NCBI GenBank assembly: GCA_963755155.1
Contig: CAVWIV010000013.1
Span: 39,511 to 103,510, forward strand
Source of the DNA: PALSA-612 sp963755155
GTDB taxonomy: Bacteria > Actinomycetota > Thermoleophilia > Gaiellales > Gaiellaceae
Reading direction: 5' to 3'
Length of the DNA: 64,000 nucleotides
The notes under the pieces are model-generated. The model had not been told where the DNA came from. It saw only the letters and a list, made by a program, of their open reading frames with translations, and did no database searches. How positions within the stretch are numbered: position 1 is the first letter of the stretch; the number at the start of each line of letters is the position of its first letter. Shown piece by piece: positions 31,977-41,228 of the stretch. The translations under genes were made by a program, and so were the position numbers.

Positions 31977-34900
31977 TCAGCGATGGCCGAAGTGGTGGGC
32001 CTTGGGGAGCGCCGAGCGCACCTCGGCGAGGCCCGCGAGCTCGCGGGCGAGCGGGCCGAGGCTCTCGAGCTCCGAGACGACGACGTTGATGTTCCGGCCC
32101 ACCTTCTCCAGGCGCCCCCGCGCCGAGAGCAGCGGCTCGCCGCGCACGAGCGCCCGGTGGCGCTCGTAGACCTGCGGCGGGACGACGAGATTGACGAGGC
32201 CGTGCTCGTCCTCGAGCAGCATGAAGACGATGCCGTTCGCCGTCATGGGGCGCTGGCGCGCGATGGCCATCCCCGCCACGGTCAGCTCGCTGCGGTCCTC
32301 GTGTCGCGGCAGCTCGACCGTGGCCACGGTCTCCGGCGACAGGTGGGGACGCAGAAGCGCGAACGGATGAACGCCGACCGAGAGCCCCGTGCCGCGGTAG
32401 TCGGCGAGCATCTTCTCCCAGGCCGTCTGCCCGGGCAGCGCCGGCGTCTCCGCCGTCGGCTCCAGCGGTAACGCGAGCTGGCGCGCGCCGCCGCCCGCTG
32501 CCTGCTGGCGCGGCACGAGGCCGAGCTGCCAGAGCAGCACCCGCCGCGGCTCGCCGAAGCTGTCGCACGTCCCGGCCTCGACGAGCGCCTGGAAGACGTC
32601 GCGGTCGACGGCAGCGCGCTGGACGAGGTCGCGGAGATCTTCGTACGGCCTCCCAGCCGCAACCGCCTCGGCATCCGCCTCCCCCACTCCCTGCACGTAG
32701 CCGACGCCGACGCGCACCGCGCCGTCCTCGACCGAGCACGACGCCTCGCTCGCGTTGACGTCAGGCGGCAGCGCGGTGACGCCGCGGCGCTGCGCGTCGC
32801 GGACGAGGCTGGCCGGAGGGTAGAAGCCCATCGGCTGGGCGTTGAGCAGCGCGCAGAGGAACTCCACCTCGTAGTAGCGGCGTAGCCACGCCGACTGGTA
32901 CGCGAGCAGCGCGAAGGCGGCCGCATGCGACTTCGGAAAGCCGAAGCCGGAGAAGGCCGCGAGCTTGTCGTAGACGCGGTTCGCCGTCTCCGCGTCGACA
33001 CCGTTTCGCGCCGCCCCCTCGATGAACCGCGAGCGGAACGCCTCCAGCGCCTCGAGCGATCGCTTGCGGCTCATCGCGCGGCGCAGCCCCTCCGCCTCGC
33101 CGATCGAGAACCCGGCGAGCGCCATCGCCACCTCCAGCACCTGGTCCTGGAAGACGACGACGCCGAACGTCTCCTCGAGCGCCTCCTCCAGCAGCGGGTG
33201 GTCGTACTCGATGGGATACGAGGGATCGACGCGCCGCTTCGCCCTGCGGTCGATGTACGGGTGGACGGCGCCGCCCTGGATCGGCCCCGGGCGCACGAGC
33301 GCCACCTGGACGGTGAGGTCGTCCATGTTCTCGGGACGCGTACGCAGGAGGCTCTGCATCTGCGCGCGGCTCTCGATCTGGAACGTGCCGACCGTGTCGG
33401 CCGCCTGGATCTCGCCGTAGACGCCTTCGTCGTCGAGCGGGATGCGCGAGAGGTCGACCGTCTCGCCGCGCGCGAGGGCAATTCGCTCGACGCAGTCCTC
33501 GATCGCGGACAGCATCCCGAGCCCGAGCAGGTCGATCTTCAGGAAGCCGGCGTCGGCGCACGAGTCCTTGTCCCACTGGCAGAGCTGTCGCCCTTCCATT
33601 GCCGCGGGCACCACGGGCACGAGCTCGACGAGCGGCCGCGACGAGATCACCATCCCGCCGGGGTGCTGGGAGAGGTGGCGCGGCAGCCCGGCGATCTCCT
33701 TGCACAGCCAGCCGAGCGCGCGCCAGCGGCGCGACGCGAGTTTCGTCTTCGAGTCGGGCAGCGCCGCCAGCTCTTCCTCCACGAGACGCGGATCGCCGTT
33801 CGTGACGCGCGCGAGCCGCTCCAGCTCGGCGAACGGCAGGCCGAGTGCCTTGCCGACGTCGCGGATCGCGCCGCGGGCGTGATACGTCGAGAACGTCGCG
33901 ACGAGCGCTGCGTGCTCGCGCCCGTAGCGCTCGGTCACCTCCACGATCAGCCGCTCGCGGACGTCGCGCGGGAAGTCGAGATCGATGTCGGGGACGGAGG
34001 CGAGCTCCCGGTTGAGGAAGCGCCCCAGCGAGAGGCCGGCGGCGACCGGATCGACGTGCGAGAGCCCGGTGAGGTAGCAGACGATGGAGCCAACCGAGGA
34101 GCCGCGGCCACGTCCGGGCGGCAGGGCGTTCCTGGCCGCGCTCGGTCCGCGCAGGTCGAGCGCGATCTCCCGCGCCAGCTCGAGCACCTCGAAGTGGAGC
34201 AGGAAGAAGCCGGAGAGCTCGAGGTACGCAATGAGCCGCAACTCCTCCTCCAGGCGCTCGTGCGCCCGTAGCTTGTGCCCGTTCGCGGCCGCGTAGCGCT
34301 CGGCGAACGCGCGCTCGCAGACACGGCGCAGTTGCGCGTCCGCCGGTTCCTCGCCGTCCGCGAAGTCGGGGTAGCGGTAGCCAAGCTCCTGGGTGAGGTC
34401 GAACTCGAGCCGGGCGGCGAGCTCGGCCGTGCGGGTGACGGCTGCGGGGTCGTCCGGGAAGCGATCCGCCATGTCCGCCGGCGGACGGAGGACGCACTCG
34501 CGGTTGCCACGGCGCTCGCGCTCGGAGCCGTCCAGCGTCGCCCGGTGGCCGATGGCCACGAGCGCGTCCTGGAGCACGGCGCGCCGGTGACTGTGCGAGT
34601 GCACGTCGCCGGTCGCCACCGTGTCGACGCCGAGCGTCTCTGCGAGCTCGCGCAGCGCAGCGTTCCGGCGCGCGTCGCCTCGCTCATACGGTCGCTGGAG
34701 CTCGATGAAGAAGCGATCGCGGCCGAAGGCGGCGGCGAGACGGGCGGCCGCGTTCGGATCGCGAACCGCGAGGCCGTGCCGAGCGCAACCGGACAGGCAG
34801 ATGAGGCCGTCGCTTCGCTCAGCGAGCTCGGCCGCCGGCAGCACCGGCTCCAGGCGATCGTAAGCGTGCGCGAGGGTCAGCAGCCGGCAGAGGTTCGCGT

Positions 34901-35153
34901 ACCCCTTGGGCGTCTCCACCAGCAACGTGACATGGGAGCCGCCTTCGAGCGTCACCTCGGCGCCGGTGATCGGCCGCACGCCGAAGGCCTTCGCCGTGTG
35001 TGCGAACTCGAGCGAGCCGTAGACGCCGTCGTGGTCGGTGAGCGCCAGCGCCTCGTAGCCGAGCTCCGCAGCCCGGATCACGAGCTCCTCGGGCTGCGAC
35101 GCCCCGTCCAGGAACGAATACGCTGAATGGCAATGGAGCTCGACGTAGCCCAA
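31977..35153 (-). CDS. dnaE2: Error-prone DNA polymerase
   Basis: C-family polymerase of the SOS mutasome, acting in translesion synthesis with ImuB. 1058 residues. An N-terminal PHP domain starts ELHCHSAYSFLDGAS; the polymerase palm has VPDIDLDFPRDVRERL with catalytic Asp residues; C-terminal helix-hairpin-helix and OB regions follow. Its 5' end overlaps the 5' end of the opposite-strand bicupin gene by 27 bases, and the PHP motif shows the start cannot be moved inward. I found no GAAC(N4)GTTC box just upstream. Confidence 0.95.
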   Translation of the reverse strand: MGYVELHCHSAYSFLDGASQPEELVIRAAELGYEALALTDHDGVYGSLEFAHTAKAFGVRPITGAEVTLEGGSHVTLLVETPKGYANLCRLLTLAHAYDRLEPVLPAAELAERSDGLICLSGCARHGLAVRDPNAAARLAAAFGRDRFFIELQRPYERGDARRNAALRELAETLGVDTVATGDVHSHSHRRAVLQDALVAIGHRATLDGSERERRGNRECVLRPPADMADRFPDDPAAVTRTAELAARLEFDLTQELGYRYPDFADGEEPADAQLRRVCERAFAERYAAANGHKLRAHERLEEELRLIAYLELSGFFLLHFEVLELAREIALDLRGPSAARNALPPGRGRGSSVGSIVCYLTGLSHVDPVAAGLSLGRFLNRELASVPDIDLDFPRDVRERLIVEVTERYGREHAALVATFSTYHARGAIRDVGKALGLPFAELERLARVTNGDPRLVEEELAALPDSKTKLASRRWRALGWLCKEIAGLPRHLSQHPGGMVISSRPLVELVPVVPAAMEGRQLCQWDKDSCADAGFLKIDLLGLGMLSAIEDCVERIALARGETVDLSRIPLDDEGVYGEIQAADTVGTFQIESRAQMQSLLRTRPENMDDLTVQVALVRPGPIQGGAVHPYIDRRAKRRVDPSYPIEYDHPLLEEALEETFGVVVFQDQVLEVAMALAGFSIGEAEGLRRAMSRKRSLEALEAFRSRFIEGAARNGVDAETANRVYDKLAAFSGFGFPKSHAAAFALLAYQSAWLRRYYEVEFLCALLNAQPMGFYPPASLVRDAQRRGVTALPPDVNASEASCSVEDGAVRVGVGYVQGVGEADAEAVAAGRPYEDLRDLVQRAAVDRDVFQALVEAGTCDSFGEPRRVLLWQLGLVPRQQAAGGGARQLALPLEPTAETPALPGQTAWEKMLADYRGTGLSVGVHPFALLRPHLSPETVATVELPRHEDRSELTVAGMAIARQRPMTANGIVFMLLEDEHGLVNLVVPPQVYERHRALVRGEPLLSARGRLEKVGRNINVVVSELESLGPLARELAGLAEVRSALPKAHHFGHR

Positions 35154-35912
35154 CCAGTGCTCCTAGACCCTGCGGCCGGCGAGGGCGAGACCGTCGTCGA
35201 TCAGGAGCGGCGCACCCTTCGCATCCTCTTCTCGCACGAGCTCCTCGATGCGACGTGGACGCGTCATGAGGGTGGGGAGCGCGGCGCCGAGCCGCACGTC
35301 CACCATGAGCACACGGACGCCTTCTACGTGCTCGAAGGCGAACTGACATTCCGCATCGGACCAGATCTGGAGCGGATCACTGCGTCCGTCGGCACGTTCG
35401 TCGCCGTGCCGCCCAATGTCGTCCATGGCTTCGACAACGACAGCTCGGAGCGGGTCTGCTTCCTCAACTTCCACGCGCCGAGCGGCGGCTTCGCCGACTA
35501 CCTGCGCGGGGTGAGTCCCGGGTTCGACAGCTTCGACCCGCCCGAGGACGGCGGGGAGCCTCAGGACACGGCGATCGTCTCCCCGCCCGGAGCGGGCGAA
35601 CGGCTCGCGCGTGGCAATCGCGCGCACTTCATCAAGGCCCAGCTGCCGCAACTGGCGGCGATCGAGCTGTCGTTCGAGCCTGGCTTCGAAGGCGTCGACC
35701 CGCACTCGCACGACGATCACGTCGACTCGTTCTTCGTCCTCGACGGCGAGGTCGAGTTCCTCAACGGCACCGGCGGCCCGGGAACATATGTCGCCGCTCC
35801 GCCGGGGGCGGTGCACGGCTTCAAGATCGCCGGCGATCGCGCGCCGATCGCGCTGCTCAACATCCACGCGCCCGATACCGGCTTCACCGACCGCCTCAGG
35901 CGCTCTGAGTGA
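35127..35912 (+). CDS. Bicupin protein
   Basis: 261 residues with two cupin barrels. Motif 1 of each: HVHHEHTDAFYVLEGELTF (about 52-70) and HSHDDHVDSFFVLDGEVEF (about 192-210), with matching PPNVVHGF and PPGAVHGF halves. The His and Glu metal ligands appear intact. Could be a dioxygenase, isomerase or sugar-binding protein; substrate unknown. It starts inside dnaE2 on the opposite strand and overlaps the DUF6504-like gene at its 3' end, so it sits inside the mutasome cluster. Confidence 0.82.
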   Translation: MAMELDVAQPVLLDPAAGEGETVVDQERRTLRILFSHELLDATWTRHEGGERGAEPHVHHEHTDAFYVLEGELTFRIGPDLERITASVGTFVAVPPNVVHGFDNDSSERVCFLNFHAPSGGFADYLRGVSPGFDSFDPPEDGGEPQDTAIVSPPGAGERLARGNRAHFIKAQLPQLAAIELSFEPGFEGVDPHSHDDHVDSFFVLDGEVEFLNGTGGPGTYVAAPPGAVHGFKIAGDRAPIALLNIHAPDTGFTDRLRRSE

Positions 35913-36168
35913 ACCAGCCGCGGCCGGCCTCGTCGTAGAAGACGACGGCGCAGCGGCCGTCCTCGAGCACCGTGTCGAAGTAGCGGCGATGGACGGGCTC
36001 CTCCGTCCACCAGCGATCGACCACGCGCCATTCCTCGCGCACGAGCGCAACGGCCTGGCGGTCGACCTGCCGCGGCACGCCGTCGAAGCCGGCGTCCACG
36101 AGCGCCGGCCTCGGCCCGTTCAGTCTCTGGGTACGAGCAGCGCGCGCTGTTCCGGGATCCGAGACCAC
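35896..36168 (-). CDS. DUF6504-like small protein
   Basis: 90 residues from ATG 36168, which overlaps imuB by 49 bases; a GTG at 36099 would avoid the overlap. The core REEWRVVDRWWTEEP and RRYFDTVLEDG is the pattern I associate with DUF6504 proteins, small partners encoded beside imuB/dnaE2 in actinobacteria (from memory). It probably works with the mutasome, but no activity is known. Confidence 0.65.
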   Translation of the reverse strand: MVSDPGTARAARTQRLNGPRPALVDAGFDGVPRQVDRQAVALVREEWRVVDRWWTEEPVHRRYFDTVLEDGRCAVVFYDEAGRGWFTQSA

Positions 36169-37301
36169 GGCGCCACCTCGACCACCGTCGCAACCGCGCC
36201 TGCGCCCGCGCTAGAGCGCACCTGGCGCAGGCCTTCCTTCAGACGGTTCTGAAGCTCATGTCCCTCCGGCTTCACGAGCTCGAGCTGCCGCCCGGTCCAT
36301 TCGGCGAGCTCCACGAGCTCGACCCCGAGGGACGTCACCGGCGCCGGCAGCTCCGCGAGCTTCGGGCCCAACGCGACGCGCAACCGGTCGCGTTCCGCAG
36401 CGGGCTCACGAAGGGTGAGCGCGCGCCGCCAGGAGCCGCCGCCGACGAGCCTCGCCTGAAGCGCCGCCTTGCGGACTCCGCGTCCCCCCCGTTCCGGACG
36501 GCCGAGCGCCCGCTCGACGAGCGCCTGTAGAGCTCTTCGCAGCGTGAGCTCGTTGTCCACCGGCTCGGGAAACTCCAGGTACTCCGCGATCTCGGCCACG
36601 GGCCGGCGTGGCCTGACGCGCCCTCTGTCCCCTCCTCGCGCCAGGTGCCACGCCTGCCGGCCCTCCGGTCCCAGGCGCTCGGCAACGGCCGCACCCGGCA
36701 ATGCCGCCAGGTGGCCGACCGTCCGCAGGCCGAGCGCCTCCAGCTCGTCGTGGCGCTCCCGCTCGAGCGGCAGGACGCCGAGCGGGAGCGGAGCGAGGAA
36801 GGTGGGCGTTTCCTCGCTCGCAACGACGAGTATCTGGCCCGCGCGGGCGACGCTCGCGGCGGCGAGCGCGGCGAACTTTCGCTCGGCTGCGCCCGCACGG
36901 GCATCCCAGCCGGGGCCCACAGCGACGAGCGCCCGGCGAAGGACGCCTTCCACGCCGCCGTACAAGCGCTCTACTGCGCGAGTTTCCACGTAGAGACACC
37001 CCGGCTCGGCGGGCTCGACGGCGAACCCCTCGCCCTCGAGCCTCCGCACGATCTCCTCCCATGCCTGCTCCGCCTCCGCGGGGTCCTGCTCCACGAGCCT
37101 GAGCGACGGGCACGTGGCGAGGGCTTCGCCGAGCAACATCCCCGGCCGCACTCCCGCCACCTCGGCCGCGGCCGTCACGGCGCCGAGCTCCTGCCTCTGC
37201 CCCGGCAAGGGAGCAAGCGCCGCCGGCTGAAGCAGAAGGCGTGTTTTACCCTTGAGCGCCGCTCTCAGCTCGAAGCTCGGGATGAGCACACAGGCCAGCA
37301 T
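36120..37301 (-). CDS. imuB: ImuB, inactive Y-family polymerase of the SOS mutasome
   Basis: 393 residues from ATG 37301 (MLACVLIPSFELRAAL). The protein has the Y-family layout (LLQPAALAPLPG, AGVRPGMLLGEALATCP, GCLYVETRAVERLYGG), but the catalytic acidic residues of true Y polymerases are missing, as is typical of ImuB, which links DnaE2 to the sliding clamp. Two LexA boxes and a good promoter lie directly upstream, so it should be DNA-damage induced. No imuA is present. Confidence 0.88.
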   Translation of the reverse strand: MLACVLIPSFELRAALKGKTRLLLQPAALAPLPGQRQELGAVTAAAEVAGVRPGMLLGEALATCPSLRLVEQDPAEAEQAWEEIVRRLEGEGFAVEPAEPGCLYVETRAVERLYGGVEGVLRRALVAVGPGWDARAGAAERKFAALAAASVARAGQILVVASEETPTFLAPLPLGVLPLERERHDELEALGLRTVGHLAALPGAAVAERLGPEGRQAWHLARGGDRGRVRPRRPVAEIAEYLEFPEPVDNELTLRRALQALVERALGRPERGGRGVRKAALQARLVGGGSWRRALTLREPAAERDRLRVALGPKLAELPAPVTSLGVELVELAEWTGRQLELVKPEGHELQNRLKEGLRQVRSSAGAGAVATVVEVAPWSRIPEQRALLVPRD

Positions 37302-37303
37302 GG

Positions 37304-37315
37304 GAACGTATGTTC
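37304..37315. promoter_or_regulatory. LexA (SOS) box 1 of imuB
   Basis: GAACGTATGTTC is an exact GAAC(N4)GTTC SOS box, 2 bases upstream of the imuB ATG. It overlaps the -10 element and the likely transcription start. Confidence 0.85.
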
Positions 37316-37341
37316 TACACGAACACATGTTCCCCTGTCAA
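37312..37341 (-). promoter_or_regulatory. imuB promoter
   Basis: On the minus strand TTGACA (37341-37336) is 18 bases from TAGAAC (37317-37312). The start point would fall only a few bases before ATG 37301, so the message is nearly leaderless. Both LexA boxes overlap the promoter. The remainder of the gap, 37342-37475, shows nothing I can assign. Confidence 0.6.
37321..37332. promoter_or_regulatory. LexA (SOS) box 2 of imuB
   Basis: GAACACATGTTC, a second exact GAAC(N4)GTTC box, lies within the -35/-10 spacer, 17 bases from box 1. Tandem operators suggest tight repression by LexA. Confidence 0.85.
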
Positions 37342-37475
37342 GCCTCAGGGTCTCACTTCCTATCGCATTCGCATCGTGTGCCCGCACAAAGCCGCAACCG
37401 GCGCAGGCCATGGCGACAACAGCGTGGCCCAGGGACGGAGATTGTCGGCCAACTCCATTGACCTCAGCCAGTCTG

Positions 37476-38252
37476 CTACTGGGGCGCGACCGGGTCGCCG
37501 AGGCGCACGCGGCCGGGCTCGACGACCTCGCCCCACACGCCCATCGGCAGCGGCTCGCTCGTGTCGACATCGCCGCGGTACTCGCCCAGCACGTGCAGGG
37601 TGTCGAGGTCGGGCACGCCAGTGTCGGGATTCTGGGTCGTGACGGCGCAGCGACCGACGTTACCGCGCGGTCTGACGACGGCGTCCCCGATGCGGACTCG
37701 ACGGCCCATCCATTCATCCTCCCCATGCGCGGGCACGCCGTCCACGCCGAAGAGCATGCGGAAGCGGCGGCCGTCCACGCGCTCGACCCCGGCGGCGTTC
37801 GCCAGCGCCTCGAGCGAAGCGGTGCCCACGAGCGAGACGCCTGCACGGCTGCCGCGGTCAGGGCCCTGGCCGGGCTCCTCGGTGCGAACGAGACGGAGGG
37901 AGCGGCCCGCCGTGGCCGAGAGCGCCTCCGACCACGGGCCTTCTACGACCCGGCCGGCGACCGGCCGCCCGAAGAAGCTCGTCGTCAGGAGCTCGCCGAC
38001 CTCGACATCACCGGCGACCACATCGCCGTCCGGCAGGTGCAGGGCGAGGCGGCCCGTTGCGTCGTCGTACTCGGGCACGACGCGGACGAGCGGCCCGACG
38101 ACCTTGCCGTTGATCATCCGCCCGTTGTCGTCGACGAGGTAGAAGCGGCGGTTCTCGCGCACGCCGAACGGCTCGAGCTCGACCTCGTCGCGATGGACGA
38201 GCGCAAGCCCCTTCACCGGTGCGATCGTGATCCACGCGACGGAGCCCTGCAT
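37476..38252 (-). CDS. MOSC-domain protein
   Basis: 258 residues. An N-terminal beta-barrel (VAWITIAPVKGLALVHRDEVEL) precedes the MOSC domain, which ends with the conserved-Cys motif GRCAVTTQNPDTG. Such proteins carry the molybdenum-cofactor sulfur or act in amidoxime reduction; the exact partner is unknown. The ATG shares its A with the stop of the gamma-glutamyltransferase gene (TGATG). Confidence 0.85.
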   Translation of the reverse strand: MQGSVAWITIAPVKGLALVHRDEVELEPFGVRENRRFYLVDDNGRMINGKVVGPLVRVVPEYDDATGRLALHLPDGDVVAGDVEVGELLTTSFFGRPVAGRVVEGPWSEALSATAGRSLRLVRTEEPGQGPDRGSRAGVSLVGTASLEALANAAGVERVDGRRFRMLFGVDGVPAHGEDEWMGRRVRIGDAVVRPRGNVGRCAVTTQNPDTGVPDLDTLHVLGEYRGDVDTSEPLPMGVWGEVVEPGRVRLGDPVAPQ

Positions 38253-39670
38253 CACAGGCCGCCGGCGTAGCCGTCCTTGCGCGGGTCGGAGCCTCCGACG
38301 AGCGCGTCGCCCACGGCGAGGATCGCCTGGCCGCCGCCGAAGTAGCCTGCGTTCGGCTCCCGCACGGTCTCGATGCCGAGCTTGCCTAGGTCGACGTCGC
38401 GCTCCCAGAGCCCCTCCTCGAGCTTCACGACGTCGCCGTCGACCATGAACCGCGGCCGCTCGAGCGCCGCCTGCGGGTCGAGACCGTCGTCCACGATCGC
38501 CGAGACGAGCTGGAGGTGCGCCTGCGCCTGGAGGAACCCGCCCATGACGCCGAACGGCCCTGCGAGCGCACCGTCGCGCAGCAGCATCCCCGGGATGATC
38601 GTGTGGTACGGCCGCCTGCCCGGTTCCACGGCGCCCGACACCGAGAAGCCCGCACCGCGGTTCTGCAGCGAGACGCCCGTGCCGGGCGCGCAGAGCCCCG
38701 ACCCGAAGCCCATGTAGTTCGACTGGATGAACGAGACGGCCATGCGGTCGGAGTCGACGGCGCAGAGGTAGACCGTGCCGCCCGCAGGCTCGGCGACGGC
38801 CACGGAGGCCTCGGCTCGGCGGCGGTCGAGGTACGCCGGCTCGAGCAGCTCGCTCACGTCCGCGCCGTCGCGGACGCGGGCGAACGCGTCCTCGAGCGCC
38901 AGCTGCATGCAACGGATCTGCGACGCGAGGCTGGGCGACGAGCGCTCGAGCAGTCCAAGCCCTTCCAGCGCCGCCACACCCTGCGTGGGCGGTGGGAGCT
39001 CGAGCACTGTGTGGCCTTTGTACGCGATCGAGAGCGGCTCAACCCAGCGAGCCTCGTACCCCGCGAGATCCTCCTCCTCGAGCCACGTGACGGACGCGAT
39101 CGCGCGCGCGACCTCACCCTCGTAGAAGGCGGACGGCCCCTCCTCCGCGATGCGCCGCAAGGTCGCTGCGAGCTCCGGCAGGCGGACGATGTCCCCCACG
39201 CTCGGCGCCGGGAGATACTCGGCCGGCACGCGCTGGCCGCGTCCCCAGGCCTCGGCGGTGAGCGGCGTCACGGCGAAGCCGTTCTCGGCCGCGTCGATCG
39301 AGTCAGCCAGACACGCGTCGAGCCCCAGGCGGCCGCACCGCTCGGCGAGGGCCGCCCAGCCACCGACGGCGCCGGGCACCGTGACCGACCGCGGCCCGTC
39401 GACCTCGACGGGCGTCAGCGGAGCGGCGTTCCGCGGAGCGGGCCCGGCGGAATCGAGCCCATCCGCGCGACCGTCCTTCCACACGATCGCGAAGTTGTCG
39501 CCGCCGATGCTGTTCCCGGTCGGCTCCGTGACGGCGAGCACAGCCGCGGCCGCGAGAGCCGCGTCGGCCGCGTTCCCACCGCGCTCGAGCGCCCGCAGGC
39601 CGGCGCGCGTTGCAAGCGGCTGGCTCGTCGCCACCATGCCGTTCGCTGCCACGACGGGAGGCCGATTCAC
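38252..39670 (-). CDS. ggt: Gamma-glutamyltransferase
   Basis: 472 residues. Signatures: GGNAADAALAAAAVLAVTEP, NSIGGDNFA, the nucleophile-Thr region GGTVYLCAVD, and the later HTIIPGML and GVMGGFLQAQ. The proenzyme is expected to cleave itself before that Thr; usual GGTs have GTTH there, so GGTVY is a variant. I see no signal peptide, hinting at a cytoplasmic GGT-like enzyme. The GTG start overlaps the comB stop (GTGA). Confidence 0.88.
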   Translation of the reverse strand: MNRPPVVAANGMVATSQPLATRAGLRALERGGNAADAALAAAAVLAVTEPTGNSIGGDNFAIVWKDGRADGLDSAGPAPRNAAPLTPVEVDGPRSVTVPGAVGGWAALAERCGRLGLDACLADSIDAAENGFAVTPLTAEAWGRGQRVPAEYLPAPSVGDIVRLPELAATLRRIAEEGPSAFYEGEVARAIASVTWLEEEDLAGYEARWVEPLSIAYKGHTVLELPPPTQGVAALEGLGLLERSSPSLASQIRCMQLALEDAFARVRDGADVSELLEPAYLDRRRAEASVAVAEPAGGTVYLCAVDSDRMAVSFIQSNYMGFGSGLCAPGTGVSLQNRGAGFSVSGAVEPGRRPYHTIIPGMLLRDGALAGPFGVMGGFLQAQAHLQLVSAIVDDGLDPQAALERPRFMVDGDVVKLEEGLWERDVDLGKLGIETVREPNAGYFGGGQAILAVGDALVGGSDPRKDGYAGGL

Positions 39671-40362
39671 AGGGTCACCTCCGCCGCGGTGCCGACCATG
39701 CGGGAGAAACGCGGCACGACGTCGAGCACGCTCTCGCGCGCGCACCAGGCGATGTCGGCGTCGAGGCCGCTCCCGTGGAGGTTGCGCGCGCTCTGGGAGG
39801 CGCCGAGCCCCTCCTCGTTCGTCGCGAAGCTCCCGGCGAGCCGCATCGCGGCCGCCGCCGAGTCGGTCGGCCCGCCGCCGAGCGCCGCCGCCATGCGGCC
39901 GGCGACGTAGGCGTCGTCCATCGCGAGCTCTCCCTGCACGCCGGCGCACAGCACGGCGACGTCCTCCGAGCCTGCCTGAGCTGCCTCGCGAACGACCGCT
40001 TCGAGATTGAGCAGCGAGCCGACGAGGACGAGCTCGCACCGCGCCGCCGCAGCCAGCAGCAGTCGTGTTCCGTTTGTCGTTGTCAGCACGACCGTCTCGG
40101 CCGCCGGCTCGAGAAACTCGCGCGGCGAGTTGCCGAAGTCGAAGCCGTCGATGCGCACGGTCTTCCGCTCGCCCGCGAGCACCGCGCCGCCCTCGGCCGC
40201 AGCGATCGCGCGCGCCTCGTCCACCTCGGAGCAGCAGAGGACTCGCCGATAGCCGGCCGCGAGCGCCTGCGCCATGGTGGAGGTGGCGCGCAGGACGTCG
40301 ATGACGATCCCGACCGGCGCCGACACTTCCTCGGCAGGCGTGAAGGCGACGTGTACGCGCAT
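39667..40362 (-). CDS. comB: 2-phosphosulfolactate phosphatase
   Basis: 231 residues of the ComB family: VIDVLRATSTMAQAL with conserved acidic metal ligand, TTTNGTRLL, and CAGVQGELAMDDAYVAG. In archaea ComB serves coenzyme M synthesis; bacteria carry it for sulfolactate metabolism or unknown uses. No other com genes are here. It is translationally coupled to ggt. Confidence 0.88.
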   Translation of the reverse strand: MRVHVAFTPAEEVSAPVGIVIDVLRATSTMAQALAAGYRRVLCCSEVDEARAIAAAEGGAVLAGERKTVRIDGFDFGNSPREFLEPAAETVVLTTTNGTRLLLAAAARCELVLVGSLLNLEAVVREAAQAGSEDVAVLCAGVQGELAMDDAYVAGRMAAALGGGPTDSAAAAMRLAGSFATNEEGLGASQSARNLHGSGLDADIAWCARESVLDVVPRFSRMVGTAAEVTL

Positions 40363-40385
40363 GGACGCGGGTACGCTAACCGGCC

Positions 40386-41228
40386 GTGGCGGACATGCAG
40401 CACTGCTACCGGCACCCCGACCGGGAGACGGGCCTCAGCTGCTCGGAGTGCGGGCGCCCGATCTGCGTCGACTGCATGACGACCGCGCCGGTCGGCATCC
40501 GCTGCCCCGACCACTCCGCGACGGGCCGCTCGGTGAGTCAGACCGTCAAGATGGCGCGGCCGAACCTTTCCAGCGGCACGTTGGTCACGAAGGCGCTCAT
40601 CGGCTTCAACGTCGTCATCTACCTCGTCACGGTCGCGCAGGGGCTCGGGGTGAATCAGCCCGGAGGAAAGCTCTTCGGCGAGTTCGCGCTCTACGGGCCG
40701 CTCGTCGCCGACGGTGACTGGTGGCGCCTCATCACGGCTGCATTCCTCCACGCGAGCCTCCTCCACATCGGCTTCAACATGCTCGCGCTGTGGTGGGTCG
40801 GGGGCCCTCTCGAGCAGGCGATGGGGCCATGGCGCTTCCTCGCGATCTACGGCGTGTCGGGCCTGGCGGGCTCGGCCGGCGCGCTCCTGGCCAGCCCGCA
40901 GGCCGTGACGGTCGGCGCGTCCGGGGCGATCTTCGGCCTCTTCGGCGCGATGGTGGTCATCCAGTGGCAGACGACTGGGTCACTCGCGGGGCCGGCGATG
41001 ACGCTCATCCTCGTCAACCTCGCCCTCACGTTCGCGCTGCCGAACATCTCGTGGGGAGGCCATGTCGGGGGACTCGTCGGCGGCGTCCTCGCGACGCTCG
41101 CGCTGACGCACTTCGGCACGCGACACGTCGCCTACGCGCGCATCACTCCGGTCGCCGTCGTGTCACTGATCGCGATCGGGGTCGGCAGCGTGATCGTCGC
41201 CTACTGGCGCGTCCGCGGCCTGGCCTGA
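40386..41228 (+). CDS. Rhomboid intramembrane protease with N-terminal zinc finger
   Basis: 280 residues. The N-terminus has a B-box-like zinc-binding segment (CYRHPDRE, CSECGRPICVDC, GIRCPDH). Six or more membrane helices follow, with the catalytic Ser in VGASGAIFGLFGAM, the partner His in WGGHVGGLVGG and the HIGFNMLALW segment of helix 2. GTG 40386 or ATG 40395 could start it. Its 3' end overlaps the ClC gene on the opposite strand by 66 bases. Confidence 0.92.
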   Translation: MADMQHCYRHPDRETGLSCSECGRPICVDCMTTAPVGIRCPDHSATGRSVSQTVKMARPNLSSGTLVTKALIGFNVVIYLVTVAQGLGVNQPGGKLFGEFALYGPLVADGDWWRLITAAFLHASLLHIGFNMLALWWVGGPLEQAMGPWRFLAIYGVSGLAGSAGALLASPQAVTVGASGAIFGLFGAMVVIQWQTTGSLAGPAMTLILVNLALTFALPNISWGGHVGGLVGGVLATLALTHFGTRHVAYARITPVAVVSLIAIGVGSVIVAYWRVRGLA

